A stretch of DNA of 64,000 nt from a marine gamma proteobacterium HTCC2143 (lineage in GTDB: Bacteria > Pseudomonadota > Gammaproteobacteria > Pseudomonadales > Dasaniaceae). Below are positions 1 through 8,764 of this stretch, piece by piece. The stretch spans positions 1-64,000 of the forward strand of contig AAVT01000004.1 of NCBI GenBank assembly GCA_000169075.1, given 5' to 3'. Position numbers and translations under genes: made by a program. The stretch's first letter is position 1. The number at the start of each line of letters is the position of its first letter. The notes beneath the pieces were generated by a model. It searched no databases. It saw only the letters and a list, made by a program, of their open reading frames with translations, and was not told the origin of the DNA.

Positions 1-585
1 CCAGAGCGCGGTTTCCGCTTTTCAACCTACGCCACATGGTGGATCCGTCAAACCATAGAGCGGGCGATTATGAATCAAACCCGCACCATACGGTTGCCGA
101 TTCACGTAGTAAAAGAACTGAACGTCTATTTGCGTGCGGCTCGAGAACTAACCCAAAAGCTTGACCACGAGCCCACCCCTGAAGAAATTGCTGAATTATT
201 AGATCGCCCCGTTGCCGACGTTAAACGCATGCTGCGTCTTAATGAGCGGGTAGCATCCGTTGATACACCACTGGGCGCCGACTCCGATAAATCGTTACTG
301 GATACCATCCCTGACACTCACGTATCTGACCCCGCTGAGATGTTGCAGGACGACGATATGAAGGCGAGCATCAGTGAATGGATAGGTGAGCTTACCGAGA
401 AACAGCGTGAAGTTGTCGCCCGTAGATTTGGTTTGAGAGGCTACGAGACCAGCACACTGGAAGAAGTGGGCCGTGAGATTGGCCTCACGCGGGAACGCGT
501 TCGCCAGATTCAGGTCGAAGCACTGAAGCGCCTGCGCGACATCCTCGAGAAGCAGGGTTTGAGTAGCGAGTCTGTTTTCAGTTAA
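1..585 (+). CDS. rpoS: RNA polymerase sigma factor RpoS (5' truncated by window edge)
   Basis: Stationary-phase/general stress sigma factor; the open frame runs in from base 1, so only the C-terminal ~194 residues are present. Visible parts are the end of region 2 ([20 protein letters not shown], the -10 recognition helix), region 3 ([15 protein letters not shown]) and a complete region 4 ending in the -35 HTH ([27 protein letters not shown] without interruption). The ATG at 70 is internal, not the start. RpoS rather than RpoD or RpoH is favoured by the '[17 protein letters not shown]' stretch and by location next to mutS, the usual gammaproteobacterial arrangement. A strong terminator follows 20 bases after the stop. 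Confidence 0.95.
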   Translation, partial: PERGFRFSTYATWWIRQTIERAIMNQTRTIRLPIHVVKELNVYLRAARELTQKLDHEPTPEEIAELLDRPVADVKRMLRLNERVASVDTPLGADSDKSLLDTIPDTHVSDPAEMLQDDDMKASISEWIGELTEKQREVVARRFGLRGYETSTLEEVGREIGLTRERVRQIQVEALKRLRDILEKQGLSSESVFS

Positions 586-603
586 TAAATAAGCAGTTAA
601 ACG

Positions 604-633
604 AAAAAAGGCGACCCAAGGGTCGCCTTTTTT
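604..633 (+). terminator. Rho-independent terminator after rpoS
   Basis: A perfect GGCGACCC/GGGTCGCC stem (610-617 with 620-627) is flanked by six A and six T, so it can terminate in both directions: rpoS from the left and fdxA from the right. Confidence 0.9.
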
Positions 634-649
634 ATGTCGGGCTAATTAA

Positions 650-973
650 TTAGCGCTCTAGCAATTCCAGCTTGTTAGGCTTATGGGCCCATTCTTCAGC
701 ATCCGCTGGGGGTGCTTTGATCTCAGTAATATTGGGCCATACTTCAGCCAGTTCGGTGTTGAGCTCCATAAAGACCTGCTGGTCTTCGGGCAGTTCGTCT
801 TCCGAATAAATTGCGTCTACGGGGCATTCTGGCTCGCACAGAGCGCAATCGATACACTCATCGGGATGGATAACCAAAAAGTTTGGGCCTTCGTAAAAAC
901 AATCAACAGGACAGACTTCTACACAGTCAGTGTGCTTGCACTTGATACACTGTTCACCTACCACAAATGTCAT
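650..973 (-). CDS. fdxA: 7Fe ferredoxin FdxA
   Basis: A small electron carrier of 107 residues with two cluster-binding motifs near the N-terminus: Cys9-x2-Cys12-x4-Cys17-x3-Cys21 and Cys40-x2-Cys43-x2-Cys46-x3-Cys50. The irregular first motif plus Cys25 and the acidic C-terminal extension ([13 protein letters not shown]) match the [3Fe-4S][4Fe-4S] FdxA family of proteobacteria, which usually sits beside mutS. The length is normal for the family. It is co-oriented with mutS, 95 bases downstream of its stop, and may be read through from it. The redox partner cannot be inferred. Confidence 0.93.
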   Translation of the reverse strand: MTFVVGEQCIKCKHTDCVEVCPVDCFYEGPNFLVIHPDECIDCALCEPECPVDAIYSEDELPEDQQVFMELNTELAEVWPNITEIKAPPADAEEWAHKPNKLELLER

Positions 974-1068
974 TTCGTTATTGCCTCTCTACAGTCCTAT
1001 TTCGTAACGGCGCGTAGTCTACCATCAAGATTCAGAGTTGTGGATAGTTTTTGCCAAAACAGCGCCTA

Positions 1069-3636
1069 TCAAGTCAACTTTTTAAGCTGATAGAGCACCT
1101 CGAGGGCCTGTTTGGGTGAGAGATCGTCTGGGTCGGTGTCAGCTAGCGCCGTTACCGCCGGATGCGTTGTGCTGGTGAACATGTCGGGTTGTTGCGGGGC
1201 AATGGCTGCAGAGCTGTGCATACCGTTGTGAGGCTGTTGGCCCTCGGGGGCCTCAAGGCTGGCAAGTTTATGCTTAGCCGCCTGCACCACCGCGTCGGGC
1301 ATGCCCGCCAGTTTTGCTACCTGCAGGCCGTAACTTTTGCTGGCCGGCCCCTCTTTGATACTATGCAGAAACACAATATGGTCATTGTGTTCGGTGGCAT
1401 CCAGGTGCACGTTGTGCACCTGTGAGTAGTCCTCAGGCAGTGTGGTGAGTTCAAAGTAGTGTGTGGCAAACAGCGTGAACGCCTTCACTCGAGTGGCCAG
1501 ATAAACTGCGCTGGCCCAGGCCAGTGACAGCCCATCAAAGGTGCTGGTGCCGCGGCCAATCTCGTCCATTAATACCAGGCTTTTATCGGTGGCATTGTGC
1601 AAAATATTAGCGGTTTCGGTCATTTCTACCATAAAGGTCGAACGGCCACCGGCCAAATCATCAGAGGAGCCAATGCGGGTAAAAATTTGATCAACTAAAT
1701 TAATAGTGGCGGATTTTGCCGGCACATAGCTGCCAATATGGGCCAGTAGAACAATCACCGCGGTCTGGCGCATGTAAGTCGACTTACCGCCCATGTTAGG
1801 GCCGGTAACAATGAGCATACGACGCTGGTCGTCAAAGGCTACATCATTGGGAATAAACGGCTCGTCGAGCACCTGCTCAACCACCAGATGACGACCCTGT
1901 TCAATCTGTATCAGCGGCGTGGTGTTAAATTCAGGCCGTTCCAAATTGAGGTTTTCAGCGCGCTCGGCCAAATTGCCCAGCACGTCCAGCTCAGATAAGG
2001 CACTGGCGGTGGCTTGTAGTTCGGCAAGCTGTTCGTTCAGTGTTTCCAGTAGCGCGTCGTAGAGGGCTTTTTCCCGGGTGAGGGCACGGCTTTTTGCACT
2101 GAGGGCTTTATCTTCAAACACTTTTAATTCAGGGGTAATAAAACGCTCGGCATTTTTTAACGTTTGTCGGCGTATATAGTTGGCCGGCGCGTTATGGGAT
2201 TGAGCTTTGCTAATTTCAATGTAATAACCGTGCACACGGTTGTAACCTACCTTTAGGGTATTGATGCCGGTTTGCTCTTTTTCGCGGGTTTCTAAGTCCA
2301 CCAAAAATTGGCCGGCATTGCTGCTGATGTTGCGCAGCTCGTCGAGCTCTGCGTCATAACCCTCAGCAATAACACTACCATCGCGAATCACCACTGGCGG
2401 GTTGTCGGTTATTGCGCGGCCTAATAAATCTGTTAGTTCAGTATAAACACCGGCAGTTTTTGCCAATGTGGTGATCAGCGGTGCGTCGAGTGCGGCGCAC
2501 AACGACTGCAATTCCGGCAGTGCTGCCAGTGATTGGGCTAACCGCGACAGGTCGCGGGGCCGGGCCGAACGCAGCGCAATGCGCGCAAGGATACGCTCCA
2601 TATCACCCACCGGTTTTAAACCCTCGCGAAACGGCTCAAACTGATAATTATGCAACAGCGACCGAATTGCGTCTTGCCGTTCAACCAATATCGCGGCGTC
2701 GTTGAGCGGCCGATTAAGCCAGCGTCGCAACAGCCGGCTACCCATTGCGGTTTTTGTTTTATCCATCACCCATTGCAGGGTGTGTTTATCGCCACCGGTT
2801 AAATTGGTATCAATCTCTAAATTGCGGCGCGTGGCGGCATCAAGCACCACACTGTCTTCACGGCGCTCATGAGTAAGGCTGCGAATATGGGGCAGGGCGG
2901 TGCGCTGGGTTTCTTGGGCGTATTGCAACAAGCAGCCGGCGGCAGCAATGGCCAGGTTTAAGCCAACACAGCCAAAGCCGGTTAAATCTTTGGTGTTGAA
3001 TTGCTGGGTTAACAAACGCTCGGCGGTGTCTTGTTCAAACTCCCAGGGGGGTCTGCGGCGCACACCGGTCCGGGCCAGAATGTGTTCATTGTTAATGTCG
3101 TCGTGAATCAATATTTCGGCGGGGTCCAGTCGTTGCAGCTCGCTGAGCACCGCACTGACATCCTCCACTTCAAAAACCTGAAAACGACCGCTGCCAATAT
3201 CGAGGGTGGCCATACCAAACCGCGAGTTGACCTGATTGACCGCCACCAATAAATTGTCGCGGTGTTCCTCCAGTAAAGCCTCGTCACTAATAGTACCGGG
3301 AGTGACAACACGCACCACCTGCCGCTCAACCGGGCCTTTACTGGTGGCCGGGTCACCTGTCTGTTCACAAATAGCGACCGACTGACCATGGCGCACCAGC
3401 TTTGCCAAATAGCCGTCCGCCGAGTGAAAGGGAATACCCGCCATCGGAATAGGTTCACCACCAGACTTACCCCGGGCGGTTAAAGTAATGCCCATCAGCT
3501 CGGAGGCGAGCTTGGCGTCATCAAAAAACAGCTCGTAAAAATCGCCCATGCGATAGAACACCAATTCATTGGGGTGCTCAGCCTTTATCTTAAAGTACTG
3601 CTGCATCATGGGAGTGTGGTTTGAAGTTTCAGCCAT
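1069..3636 (-). CDS. mutS: DNA mismatch repair ATPase MutS
   Basis: Mismatch-recognition subunit of methyl-directed repair, 855 residues from the ATG at 3636. The N-terminus carries the mismatch-binding F-x-E motif ([17 protein letters not shown]); the C-terminal ATPase has Walker [10 protein letters not shown] (about residue 612) and the signature/Walker [19 protein letters not shown] chose the ATG at 3636 because the 54-bp island boundary repeat keeps this ATG in both copies, so it is the pre-insertion start. A second in-frame ATG at 3657 exists only because island bases adjoin the repeat; it would add seven residues and has no visible Shine-Dalgarno. The native upstream region now lies 26.6 kb away beyond attR, so expression must depend on island sequence. 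Confidence 0.96.
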   Translation of the reverse strand: MAETSNHTPMMQQYFKIKAEHPNELVFYRMGDFYELFFDDAKLASELMGITLTARGKSGGEPIPMAGIPFHSADGYLAKLVRHGQSVAICEQTGDPATSKGPVERQVVRVVTPGTISDEALLEEHRDNLLVAVNQVNSRFGMATLDIGSGRFQVFEVEDVSAVLSELQRLDPAEILIHDDINNEHILARTGVRRRPPWEFEQDTAERLLTQQFNTKDLTGFGCVGLNLAIAAAGCLLQYAQETQRTALPHIRSLTHERREDSVVLDAATRRNLEIDTNLTGGDKHTLQWVMDKTKTAMGSRLLRRWLNRPLNDAAILVERQDAIRSLLHNYQFEPFREGLKPVGDMERILARIALRSARPRDLSRLAQSLAALPELQSLCAALDAPLITTLAKTAGVYTELTDLLGRAITDNPPVVIRDGSVIAEGYDAELDELRNISSNAGQFLVDLETREKEQTGINTLKVGYNRVHGYYIEISKAQSHNAPANYIRRQTLKNAERFITPELKVFEDKALSAKSRALTREKALYDALLETLNEQLAELQATASALSELDVLGNLAERAENLNLERPEFNTTPLIQIEQGRHLVVEQVLDEPFIPNDVAFDDQRRMLIVTGPNMGGKSTYMRQTAVIVLLAHIGSYVPAKSATINLVDQIFTRIGSSDDLAGGRSTFMVEMTETANILHNATDKSLVLMDEIGRGTSTFDGLSLAWASAVYLATRVKAFTLFATHYFELTTLPEDYSQVHNVHLDATEHNDHIVFLHSIKEGPASKSYGLQVAKLAGMPDAVVQAAKHKLASLEAPEGQQPHNGMHSSAAIAPQQPDMFTSTTHPAVTALADTDPDDLSPKQALEVLYQLKKLT

Positions 3637-3655
3637 ATTTAACGTCTTGTTTTTC
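3602..3655. repeat. attL: left 54-bp boundary repeat of the island
   Basis: Identical over 54 bases to 30197-30250; identity stops sharply on both sides (C versus A before, A versus T after). The left copy covers the mutS start codon, the first 11 codons and about 19 bases upstream. The length and the position at an integrase-proximal gene end are those of an integrase attachment site. Confidence 0.93.
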
Positions 3656-3673
3656 ATGCCGGTTTTGTAATTA

Positions 3674-3690
3674 ATTGTAATAAATACAAT
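3674..3690. repeat. Short inverted repeat beside attL
   Basis: ATTGTA-N5-TACAAT lies 19 bases inside the left island boundary. It could be an integrase/excisionase or repressor site, or chance in A/T-rich sequence. Confidence 0.35.
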
Positions 3691-3771
3691 GAGTTATATT
3701 TTTTTGTTGTATGCTATGTATTCCACGATGGTTTATATGAACTCTTGTAAATTTGTATGAATATTAAATTT

Positions 3772-3790
3772 TAGTGTAGCTTTTAGTGTA
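3772..3790. repeat. Left arm-type repeat (TAGTGTAG...TAGTGTA)
   Basis: TAGTGTAGCTTTTAGTGTA contains two direct copies of TAGTGTA and is repeated exactly at 30124-30142 near the other end, in the same orientation. Paired direct repeats inside both ends are typical of integrase arm-binding sites; that role is inferred. The 281 bases between attL and the integrase hold no gene. Confidence 0.65.
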
Positions 3791-3938
3791 ACATTTTGTG
3801 GTTCTCGCCATACCCCCATGATATTCTCAACGAAAATTAGAGGTTATATAAAAATCTCTCTCATTTGCTGCTAAAAATGCAAAACTCGATGTTGGCGCAC
3901 TGGGCTTCACGTACAAAACAGCCTACAAGGAGACTGTT

Positions 3939-5189
3939 ATGGCTGGCGGTAATTCTACCCCATTAAACGCTTCGATAGTAAAGCGGCATAAGACAGGAAC
4001 GTTAGTCGATACGCATCCCAATCGTGGATTACGCCTCGTGGCGAGGGACACAGGTAAGAAGACTTGGATATACCGATACAAGTCTGACAGCGGGACAACT
4101 AAACAGATTCGACTCGGTCATTTCCCAGCAATGAGCCTTGCGGATGCTCGATCAGAGTTGGGGGTATTGAAGGAGTTACGTAATTCGGGAACCGATCCTA
4201 GGGAAAGTGCAGCGAAGAAGAAAGAGCAGCGCAGATTGGACGCGATTGTTGATACAGGTCCTTTCACTTTCGACAAGATGGTTGACGTCTACCTCAGCGA
4301 GCGTGTTGATAAACAACGGAAGCCTAAAGGAGCAGCTGAAACCCGTAGGCTCCTGGAGCGTGATCTGGCTCCGATAGCAAAGATTCCAGTAGAGAATACC
4401 GATCTCCTTCAGATTCATACATTAGTAGCGAAGATACACTCTAGGGCTCCCGATGTCGCAAGAGTATTCAGGCGCGAGCTAAAAGCTTCCTGGGAATATG
4501 CCATGAATGTCGGGAGGACAAAATCTCCGTGTCTTATCAATGCTGATACCGGTGCGAAAATGAAACAGGGTAAGCGAGTGAGGGCGCTCAACAAGGCCGA
4601 AGTGGGAGAACTCTTAAATTGGATGCCAATGAACTATTCACAGACTGTTACTGATGCTTTGATCTTAACCTTGTATTTAGGATTACGAAGCGGCGAGGTG
4701 TGTTTAATGCATGATAGAGAGCTTATTAGCGAGGGTCATGTTTTATGGCTAAATATACCGGGTTCTCGCATGAAGACGGGTAAGGCCCATAGGGTGCCCA
4801 TTGTCGGTAAAGCTCTGAAGGTAGTTGAAAGACGACGAGGTAGCGGGTATTTATTTCGAAGCCGTTCAGGGGGTGCAATTAAACAGAAAGTATTAGGTGT
4901 TGAGGTTTATTCCCACTCAGGTCGATCGTCCTCGAAAAATTACGAAAATAATTCAATATGCCCTGTATCGAATTGGGCGCCTAATGACCTTCGAAAAACA
5001 GCGAGGACGCTACTAGCTAGTATGGAATGCCCGTTTGAAGTAGGGGAGTCAATATTAGCTCATGCGTTGCCCGGCGTAGCGGGTGTTTATAACTTGCATA
5101 CCTATGATCAGGAGAAAGTTCGCTGGCTTGGTATGTTAGGAGATAGGCTCGATAGATTATCTGAAAATACAACGGTTGGGGCGATATGA
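3939..5189 (+). CDS. Tyrosine-type site-specific integrase, P4 family
   Basis: A 416-residue recombinase likely to catalyse insertion and excision of the island. The N-terminal ~100 residues match the DUF4102-type arm-binding domain of P4-like integrases (LNASIVKR, GLRLVARDTGKKTWIYRY, IRLGHFPAMSLADAR). The C-terminal catalytic domain shows Arg250 (LGLRSGEV), Arg352 (DLRKTARTLL), His375 (LAHAL) and the tyrosine candidate Tyr384 (GVYNLHTY). Box II reads N-D-L-R-K-T, with Asn where many relatives have His; this is a substitution but not clearly inactivating. A good AAGGAGA ribosome site precedes the ATG. The stop overlaps the next gene by four bases (ATGA), implying coupled translation. Confidence 0.95.
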   Translation: MAGGNSTPLNASIVKRHKTGTLVDTHPNRGLRLVARDTGKKTWIYRYKSDSGTTKQIRLGHFPAMSLADARSELGVLKELRNSGTDPRESAAKKKEQRRLDAIVDTGPFTFDKMVDVYLSERVDKQRKPKGAAETRRLLERDLAPIAKIPVENTDLLQIHTLVAKIHSRAPDVARVFRRELKASWEYAMNVGRTKSPCLINADTGAKMKQGKRVRALNKAEVGELLNWMPMNYSQTVTDALILTLYLGLRSGEVCLMHDRELISEGHVLWLNIPGSRMKTGKAHRVPIVGKALKVVERRRGSGYLFRSRSGGAIKQKVLGVEVYSHSGRSSSKNYENNSICPVSNWAPNDLRKTARTLLASMECPFEVGESILAHALPGVAGVYNLHTYDQEKVRWLGMLGDRLDRLSENTTVGAI

Positions 5190-6622
5190 AATCCCACTTA
5201 GGGTCACCTCCGTTAGCTGTTTCATCAGAGCAATGGCATACGATTGAAAAAGCGTTGGGTGCTGAATTGTCCAGCCATTATCGAAAATTAATCTCTGATG
5301 GCGTGAGGGATGTCAAACCATATCAAAAAGTAATTACTTCCGAAATAGTTGGTGCCAGAGGAGGTCGACTTTATATTGAAGTAGAACCTCGAGATGTCAA
5401 AGGCGATCGCGTCTATTTCAGCGTAGCATCAGAGGATATTAAGATAGATCAGGAAATAATCGTTGATAAAATAGAGGGCACCAGCCGAGGTAGAGTTTAT
5501 TTTAAAGCAGGCCTAGGGGTAATCCAAGGGGATCGGTTTTATATCGAAATGGATCTATCTGAGGTTATAAGAAGTCGGATTCATTTCGAAGTTGGCCCTG
5601 ACGATTTCTTAGGGGATCGAGAGATAATTATTGATGAAAAAAGTCGAGGTAAAGGTGATCGCATCTATTTCAAAGTATACCCGGAGAATATTAACGAAGA
5701 TCGGATTTATTTTAAAGCAGGACTGGGGAATATCAAAGGAGATCAGGTTCAGTTCGACGTAAGTCCGCTGGATATCAAAGGGGATCGGGTTAAATTCAAG
5801 GTAGGCCCTAAGAATATCAATGGCGATCGTAAACTAATGCCTCGTGAAATACAGGGTATCGAAGGAGATCGAGTCCACTTCGAGGTAGCTGCGGATAATA
5901 TAAAAGAAGGTCGTATTTATTTCGAAGTAGACCCACGGGATATCAAAGAAGATTATGTTTATTTCGAAGCAGACCTTAGACAAAGTCCGCGTTATTTTGA
6001 TGTAAATCTAGGGGTAGTTAAACAGGCTCTAAAGAAAAAGCTTCGTGGTAAAAGAATGACCTGTCAACGGATGGTTGAAATGTTTTATGAACCTGCATCC
6101 GGCGATTATGAACAGGTCGAAATGAGTTTGTTTATGGCAGTATTCGATCGCATGAATGATGAGGATAAGTATGAGAAGCTAGAGGTCATTGACGCTATAG
6201 ATAAGTTTCCAGACAGAGATTTTAAGCCTCACCAACCAAGTTTAGTAATGCCTTCGCTAAATCTCATTGAAACTTTGATTCGAATTAGAATTTCGGAGCT
6301 GGGTGTAATTCCTGGTTATCAGTATGGCGACGGAGAGAACACTTTTTACTGCGACAAATCAACAGGGGAATATTTGGCAGCATGTTGGGAGGTTTTTGGA
6401 ATACCGAGACCCGAGGGAATTCGGTATTCCATGGAAAAGTATATTACTGAAGTTTTACCTCTGGATCTAATCTTGGAATTACACTTGGCGGGGAACAAGG
6501 TGCATCAAACAGTCACGAGTTTTACGCAGAATTACATTAAAAACGTTTTGCCAAAGCGTAAAGATACTAAAAACGAAAAAGTTAGACGTGCACTATTTTG
6601 GTACAAAATTATTAGCGAGTAA
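5186..6622 (+). CDS. Unrecognised protein with fifteen 14-residue tandem repeats
   Basis: I do not recognise this 478-residue protein. Residues 13-42 contain SSEQWHTIEKALGAE, similar to the N-terminus of the gene at 7515-8216. Residues 59-268 are fifteen consecutive units of exactly 14 residues with consensus G-D-R-V/I-Y-F-K/E-V-x-P-x-D-I-K/N; most units end in Ile-Lys or Ile-Asn. The alternating hydrophobic pattern and constant period suggest a beta-rich solenoid, with no gaps between units. Residues ~270-478 form a charged, apparently globular and mostly helical region with no motif I can name. No signal peptide or membrane segment is visible, so it is probably cytoplasmic. It is translationally coupled to the integrase, so a role in island biology (DNA binding, helper sensing or anti-host function) is possible but unproven. 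Confidence 0.8.
   Translation: MKSHLGSPPLAVSSEQWHTIEKALGAELSSHYRKLISDGVRDVKPYQKVITSEIVGARGGRLYIEVEPRDVKGDRVYFSVASEDIKIDQEIIVDKIEGTSRGRVYFKAGLGVIQGDRFYIEMDLSEVIRSRIHFEVGPDDFLGDREIIIDEKSRGKGDRIYFKVYPENINEDRIYFKAGLGNIKGDQVQFDVSPLDIKGDRVKFKVGPKNINGDRKLMPREIQGIEGDRVHFEVAADNIKEGRIYFEVDPRDIKEDYVYFEADLRQSPRYFDVNLGVVKQALKKKLRGKRMTCQRMVEMFYEPASGDYEQVEMSLFMAVFDRMNDEDKYEKLEVIDAIDKFPDRDFKPHQPSLVMPSLNLIETLIRIRISELGVIPGYQYGDGENTFYCDKSTGEYLAACWEVFGIPRPEGIRYSMEKYITEVLPLDLILELHLAGNKVHQTVTSFTQNYIKNVLPKRKDTKNEKVRRALFWYKIISE
5360..5989 (+). repeat. Tandem array of fifteen 42-bp coding repeats
   Basis: The DNA encoding the 14-residue units repeats with a 42-base period, with recurrent blocks such as 'atatcaaaggngatcg' and 'tatttcaaagta'. 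Copies differ at many silent and some coding positions, so the array is diverged rather than freshly expanded. Confidence 0.88.
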
Positions 6623-6712
6623 ACTTGTCCAAGTTTGTGCCTAGATTGTCTTTGTGGCACTCCATAAGATATCTCACAAGCCCATAAGGGGCTCAACTAA
6701 AGGAGATATATT

Positions 6713-7009
6713 ATGTGCAACAATTCAAAAAGTTCTCAATCTGCGGATCGTTCCCGCGCGTACCACGCTGGCTCTAACGGGGAGCCCCTGCGCAGCTGGT
6801 GTAATAACAACGGACTTTCTGTGTCCATGGCATATGAAGCTATAAGTGCAGGATTGCTTGTTGTTAGGTACATCGGTACGAAGCCTTACGTGCCAGCTGG
6901 TGAGGGAATTCGATTCTTTGAAAGATTACCGACTGAACCTATGTCCAAGCCTGAGCGCTTAAAAGCGTGGGGATTGAGCGGTAAGGAAGAGGTGGTGATA
7001 AATGAATAA
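6713..7009 (+). CDS. Small wHTH protein, excisionase/MerR-like
   Basis: A 98-residue protein preceded by a strong AAGGAGA site. The central part (LRSWCNNNGLSVSMAYEAIS, then AGLLVVRYIGTKPYVPAGEG) has the layout of a winged HTH of the excisionase/AlpA class: a helix pair starting a 'Y..I.aG.L' recognition segment, then a 'r.ig.k.yvPa.e' wing. A role as recombination directionality factor or repressor for the adjacent integrase is inferred from position. Its stop overlaps the ATG of the following broken primase gene. Confidence 0.65.
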   Translation: MCNNSKSSQSADRSRAYHAGSNGEPLRSWCNNNGLSVSMAYEAISAGLLVVRYIGTKPYVPAGEGIRFFERLPTEPMSKPERLKAWGLSGKEEVVINE

Positions 7010-7412
7010 TCAAACAGTAAACTTCGACGCTATTCCGGATGCCAGGAAGAAAACAAATCAGTGGCTGAACTGGACAGCAGTAGCGAAATAAAACAGTAAG
7101 ATAACGAAGATGCCGATGAATGTCCACTCTGGTTGCAAGGGTTCATTTACCAACGCTGCAGCCTGGGGGTCATTAGCCGATGTCGTTTGTGGTATGTTTC
7201 TGGACGGGTATACAGGTTTTGCTTACGTTTTCACGATAGATGACGGTATTGTAGGTACTGAGAGAATTGATGATTTGACTCTTGACGGTCTAAGATGGTC
7301 ATTCAAAATGCTGACAGAAAATCGGGTGGCTGTTCCAGTGGGGGTGGTTGCACAAATCATGGGGCACAGGCTTTCTGCCTCAGCTGTAAACACTATTCTC
7401 ATCGTCCGTTAG
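7002..7412 (+). pseudogene. Decayed copy of the prim-pol N-terminal domain
   Basis: The frame starts at an ATG that overlaps the previous stop, meets a TAA at 7089-7091, and continues in the same frame to 7412. Its residues parallel those of the gene at 8761: 'NFDAIP...QWLNWTAV' against 'NFEAVP...QWVCWKAV', 'KITKMPMN' against 'KITKVPMN', and 'GYTGFAYVFTIDDGIVG' against 'GYDGIGFVFVRGDGLVG'. The catalytic D-x-D that follows in the intact copy is lost (TERID here), and the downstream 'SPSGNGVH' motif is absent. It is therefore a duplicated and inactivated primase fragment. A shifted frame continues to 7528 without recognisable content. Confidence 0.65.
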
Positions 7413-7514
7413 ATATCCTGCAGAAATGGCATGACGAAATTGAGGCTTGGCTATTGAGTGAAGCGGGTATTGAGATGCCTTCAATTGAATTACTGGATAT
7501 GCGGATGGTATCCA

Positions 7515-8216
7515 GTGATAGAAATTAGCGTTGATAGTTGGAGTGCAATCGAAAAAGCTGCGGGGTGCAAGTTCTCTGGTGTGGATCGAAACAAGATTAC
7601 TGGTTGTCTTGACCGGTTTGACTCTCGCGATCCCGTCGCCCCCCTCATGAACAAAAGAAAAGCGTTGAAAGAAAAGTTGAGACGATGGCTTAAATCCCAG
7701 TCACCAAAAAGGAATCTGGAAATTATAAAGCGCGATCTTGGTGTTGCTTATGAAGTGCTGGGTGAATATCTGAAAATTAGTGACGAATATAGAGAAATGG
7801 GATTTTGGCTCTCGTTGGCAATTGATACTGTGGAATTAAAGGGTGGCGATACGGCCAATAAAGAACAAATATGTCATTCGTTATCCAAAATAAGATATAG
7901 AAACAACGAGCAGGTTGAGTTCGTTAATAAAAAAGCATTGCTTTCTGGCTTGCTAAATGTATGGAAGACTTCAACTAATAATAGTCGGATTCTGTTAGCG
8001 ATGTACACCTCAGAATTCAACTTGGACTACTGTGAATCGAGTGAGTCTGTTACTCGATATGTGAACACACCTGCAAACGAGTATCTCAGCGAATGCCTTA
8101 TCTTAATTGGTATTGAACTGCAGACGATAGAGAATCAACTAAGACTGGTTGTGGAGTCTATAAATCGCACCGCATCTCTTTTCGCATATCTTCAAGAGGC
8201 GAAAGTTTATAAATAG
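7515..8216 (+). CDS. Unrecognised protein related at its N-terminus to the 14-residue-repeat protein
   Basis: I do not recognise this protein of about 233 residues. I place the start at GTG 7515 because it gives MIEISVDSWSAIEKAAG directly, which lines up with SSEQWHTIEKALGAE near the N-terminus of the protein at 5186; earlier in-frame codons give unlike sequence. It has no repeat array. Instead a lysine-rich segment (KALKEKLRRWLKS) follows, resembling KQALKKKLRGK just after the array in the other protein. The rest is predicted mostly helical and soluble. No good Shine-Dalgarno is visible, so the start is uncertain. Confidence 0.6.
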   Translation: MIEISVDSWSAIEKAAGCKFSGVDRNKITGCLDRFDSRDPVAPLMNKRKALKEKLRRWLKSQSPKRNLEIIKRDLGVAYEVLGEYLKISDEYREMGFWLSLAIDTVELKGGDTANKEQICHSLSKIRYRNNEQVEFVNKKALLSGLLNVWKTSTNNSRILLAMYTSEFNLDYCESSESVTRYVNTPANEYLSECLILIGIELQTIENQLRLVVESINRTASLFAYLQEAKVYK

Positions 8217-8297
8217 TGCTCCAAACCTCACATTATACGTAATATAAAAATTAACATTTAATGATCGCCGTTAACCTCAACTACGGAGTGATTTTAG

Positions 8298-8510
8298 ATG
8301 AAACCTTTCCCCTTTATTCAAATAGAAGATCGGTACGATTGGACGACAGACGACCTATGTCGCGCGGCAAGGCAGAAAAAACGATCTATCCATGTAAGGC
8401 TTTGTCGAACGGGTTCTTTTCATGGTGTGAGACCAATAAAAACCCCTTCAGGAAGATTACGATGGTCATCATCTGAGTTTAGAGAGCTGTATATGGGGGC
8501 TGTCAAATGA
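8298..8510 (+). CDS. AlpA-like small HTH regulator
   Basis: A 70-residue protein with the pattern YDWTTDDLCRAARQKKRSIHVRLCRTGSFHG, then PIKTPSGRLRWSSSEFREL. This is the compact helix-turn-helix plus 'g.lrW...ei..l' tail seen in AlpA-type regulators of P4-like elements, which activate excision or replication genes. A GGAG lies 10 bases before the ATG. The stop overlaps the next start (ATGA), placing it at the head of a four-gene coupled block that ends in the helicase. Confidence 0.65.
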   Translation: MKPFPFIQIEDRYDWTTDDLCRAARQKKRSIHVRLCRTGSFHGVRPIKTPSGRLRWSSSEFRELYMGAVK

Positions 8511-8764
8511 AGGACCGAAAAAGTCAGCGTATTAAAACTGGTTCCCTCAAAAGCACTCGCGTTAAAAACATTATATCTCTGATTGAAGAAATAATTAAGC
8601 CAGTCAAAAGCAGTCGCAGTTTCGGTCGACTCAGATACGGCCAAAATAGCAACCTTGTTAGTCACGCTGATATAGAAATAAACGAGAGAGCGTCCAGGGA
8701 TTTATTTCCAAATAAATCTGTACTTAGTTGTTTCATCCTTACCAAAAAAGCGGGCGTAAAATGA
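8507..8764 (+). CDS. Small basic protein of unknown function
   Basis: 85 residues, strongly basic in the first third (MKDRKSQRIKTGSLKSTRVK), which could bind nucleic acid. No family recognised. It is held between two ATGA overlaps, with the AlpA-like gene before and the primase gene after, so it is probably a real member of the replication operon despite its size. Confidence 0.55.
   Translation: MKDRKSQRIKTGSLKSTRVKNIISLIEEIIKPVKSSRSFGRLRYGQNSNLVSHADIEINERASRDLFPNKSVLSCFILTKKAGVK

Noticed and set aside
683..1090. A 135-codon plus-strand frame
   Set aside because: It is the antisense shadow of fdxA and its upstream region.
3602..3655. 54-bp repeat as part of a tRNA gene (common island target)
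   Set aside because: The sequence is the mutS 5' end and cannot fold as a tRNA.
5360..5989. Regular repeats that might suggest a CRISPR array
   Set aside because: The 42-base repeats are contiguous, have no unique spacers, stay in frame and encode protein.
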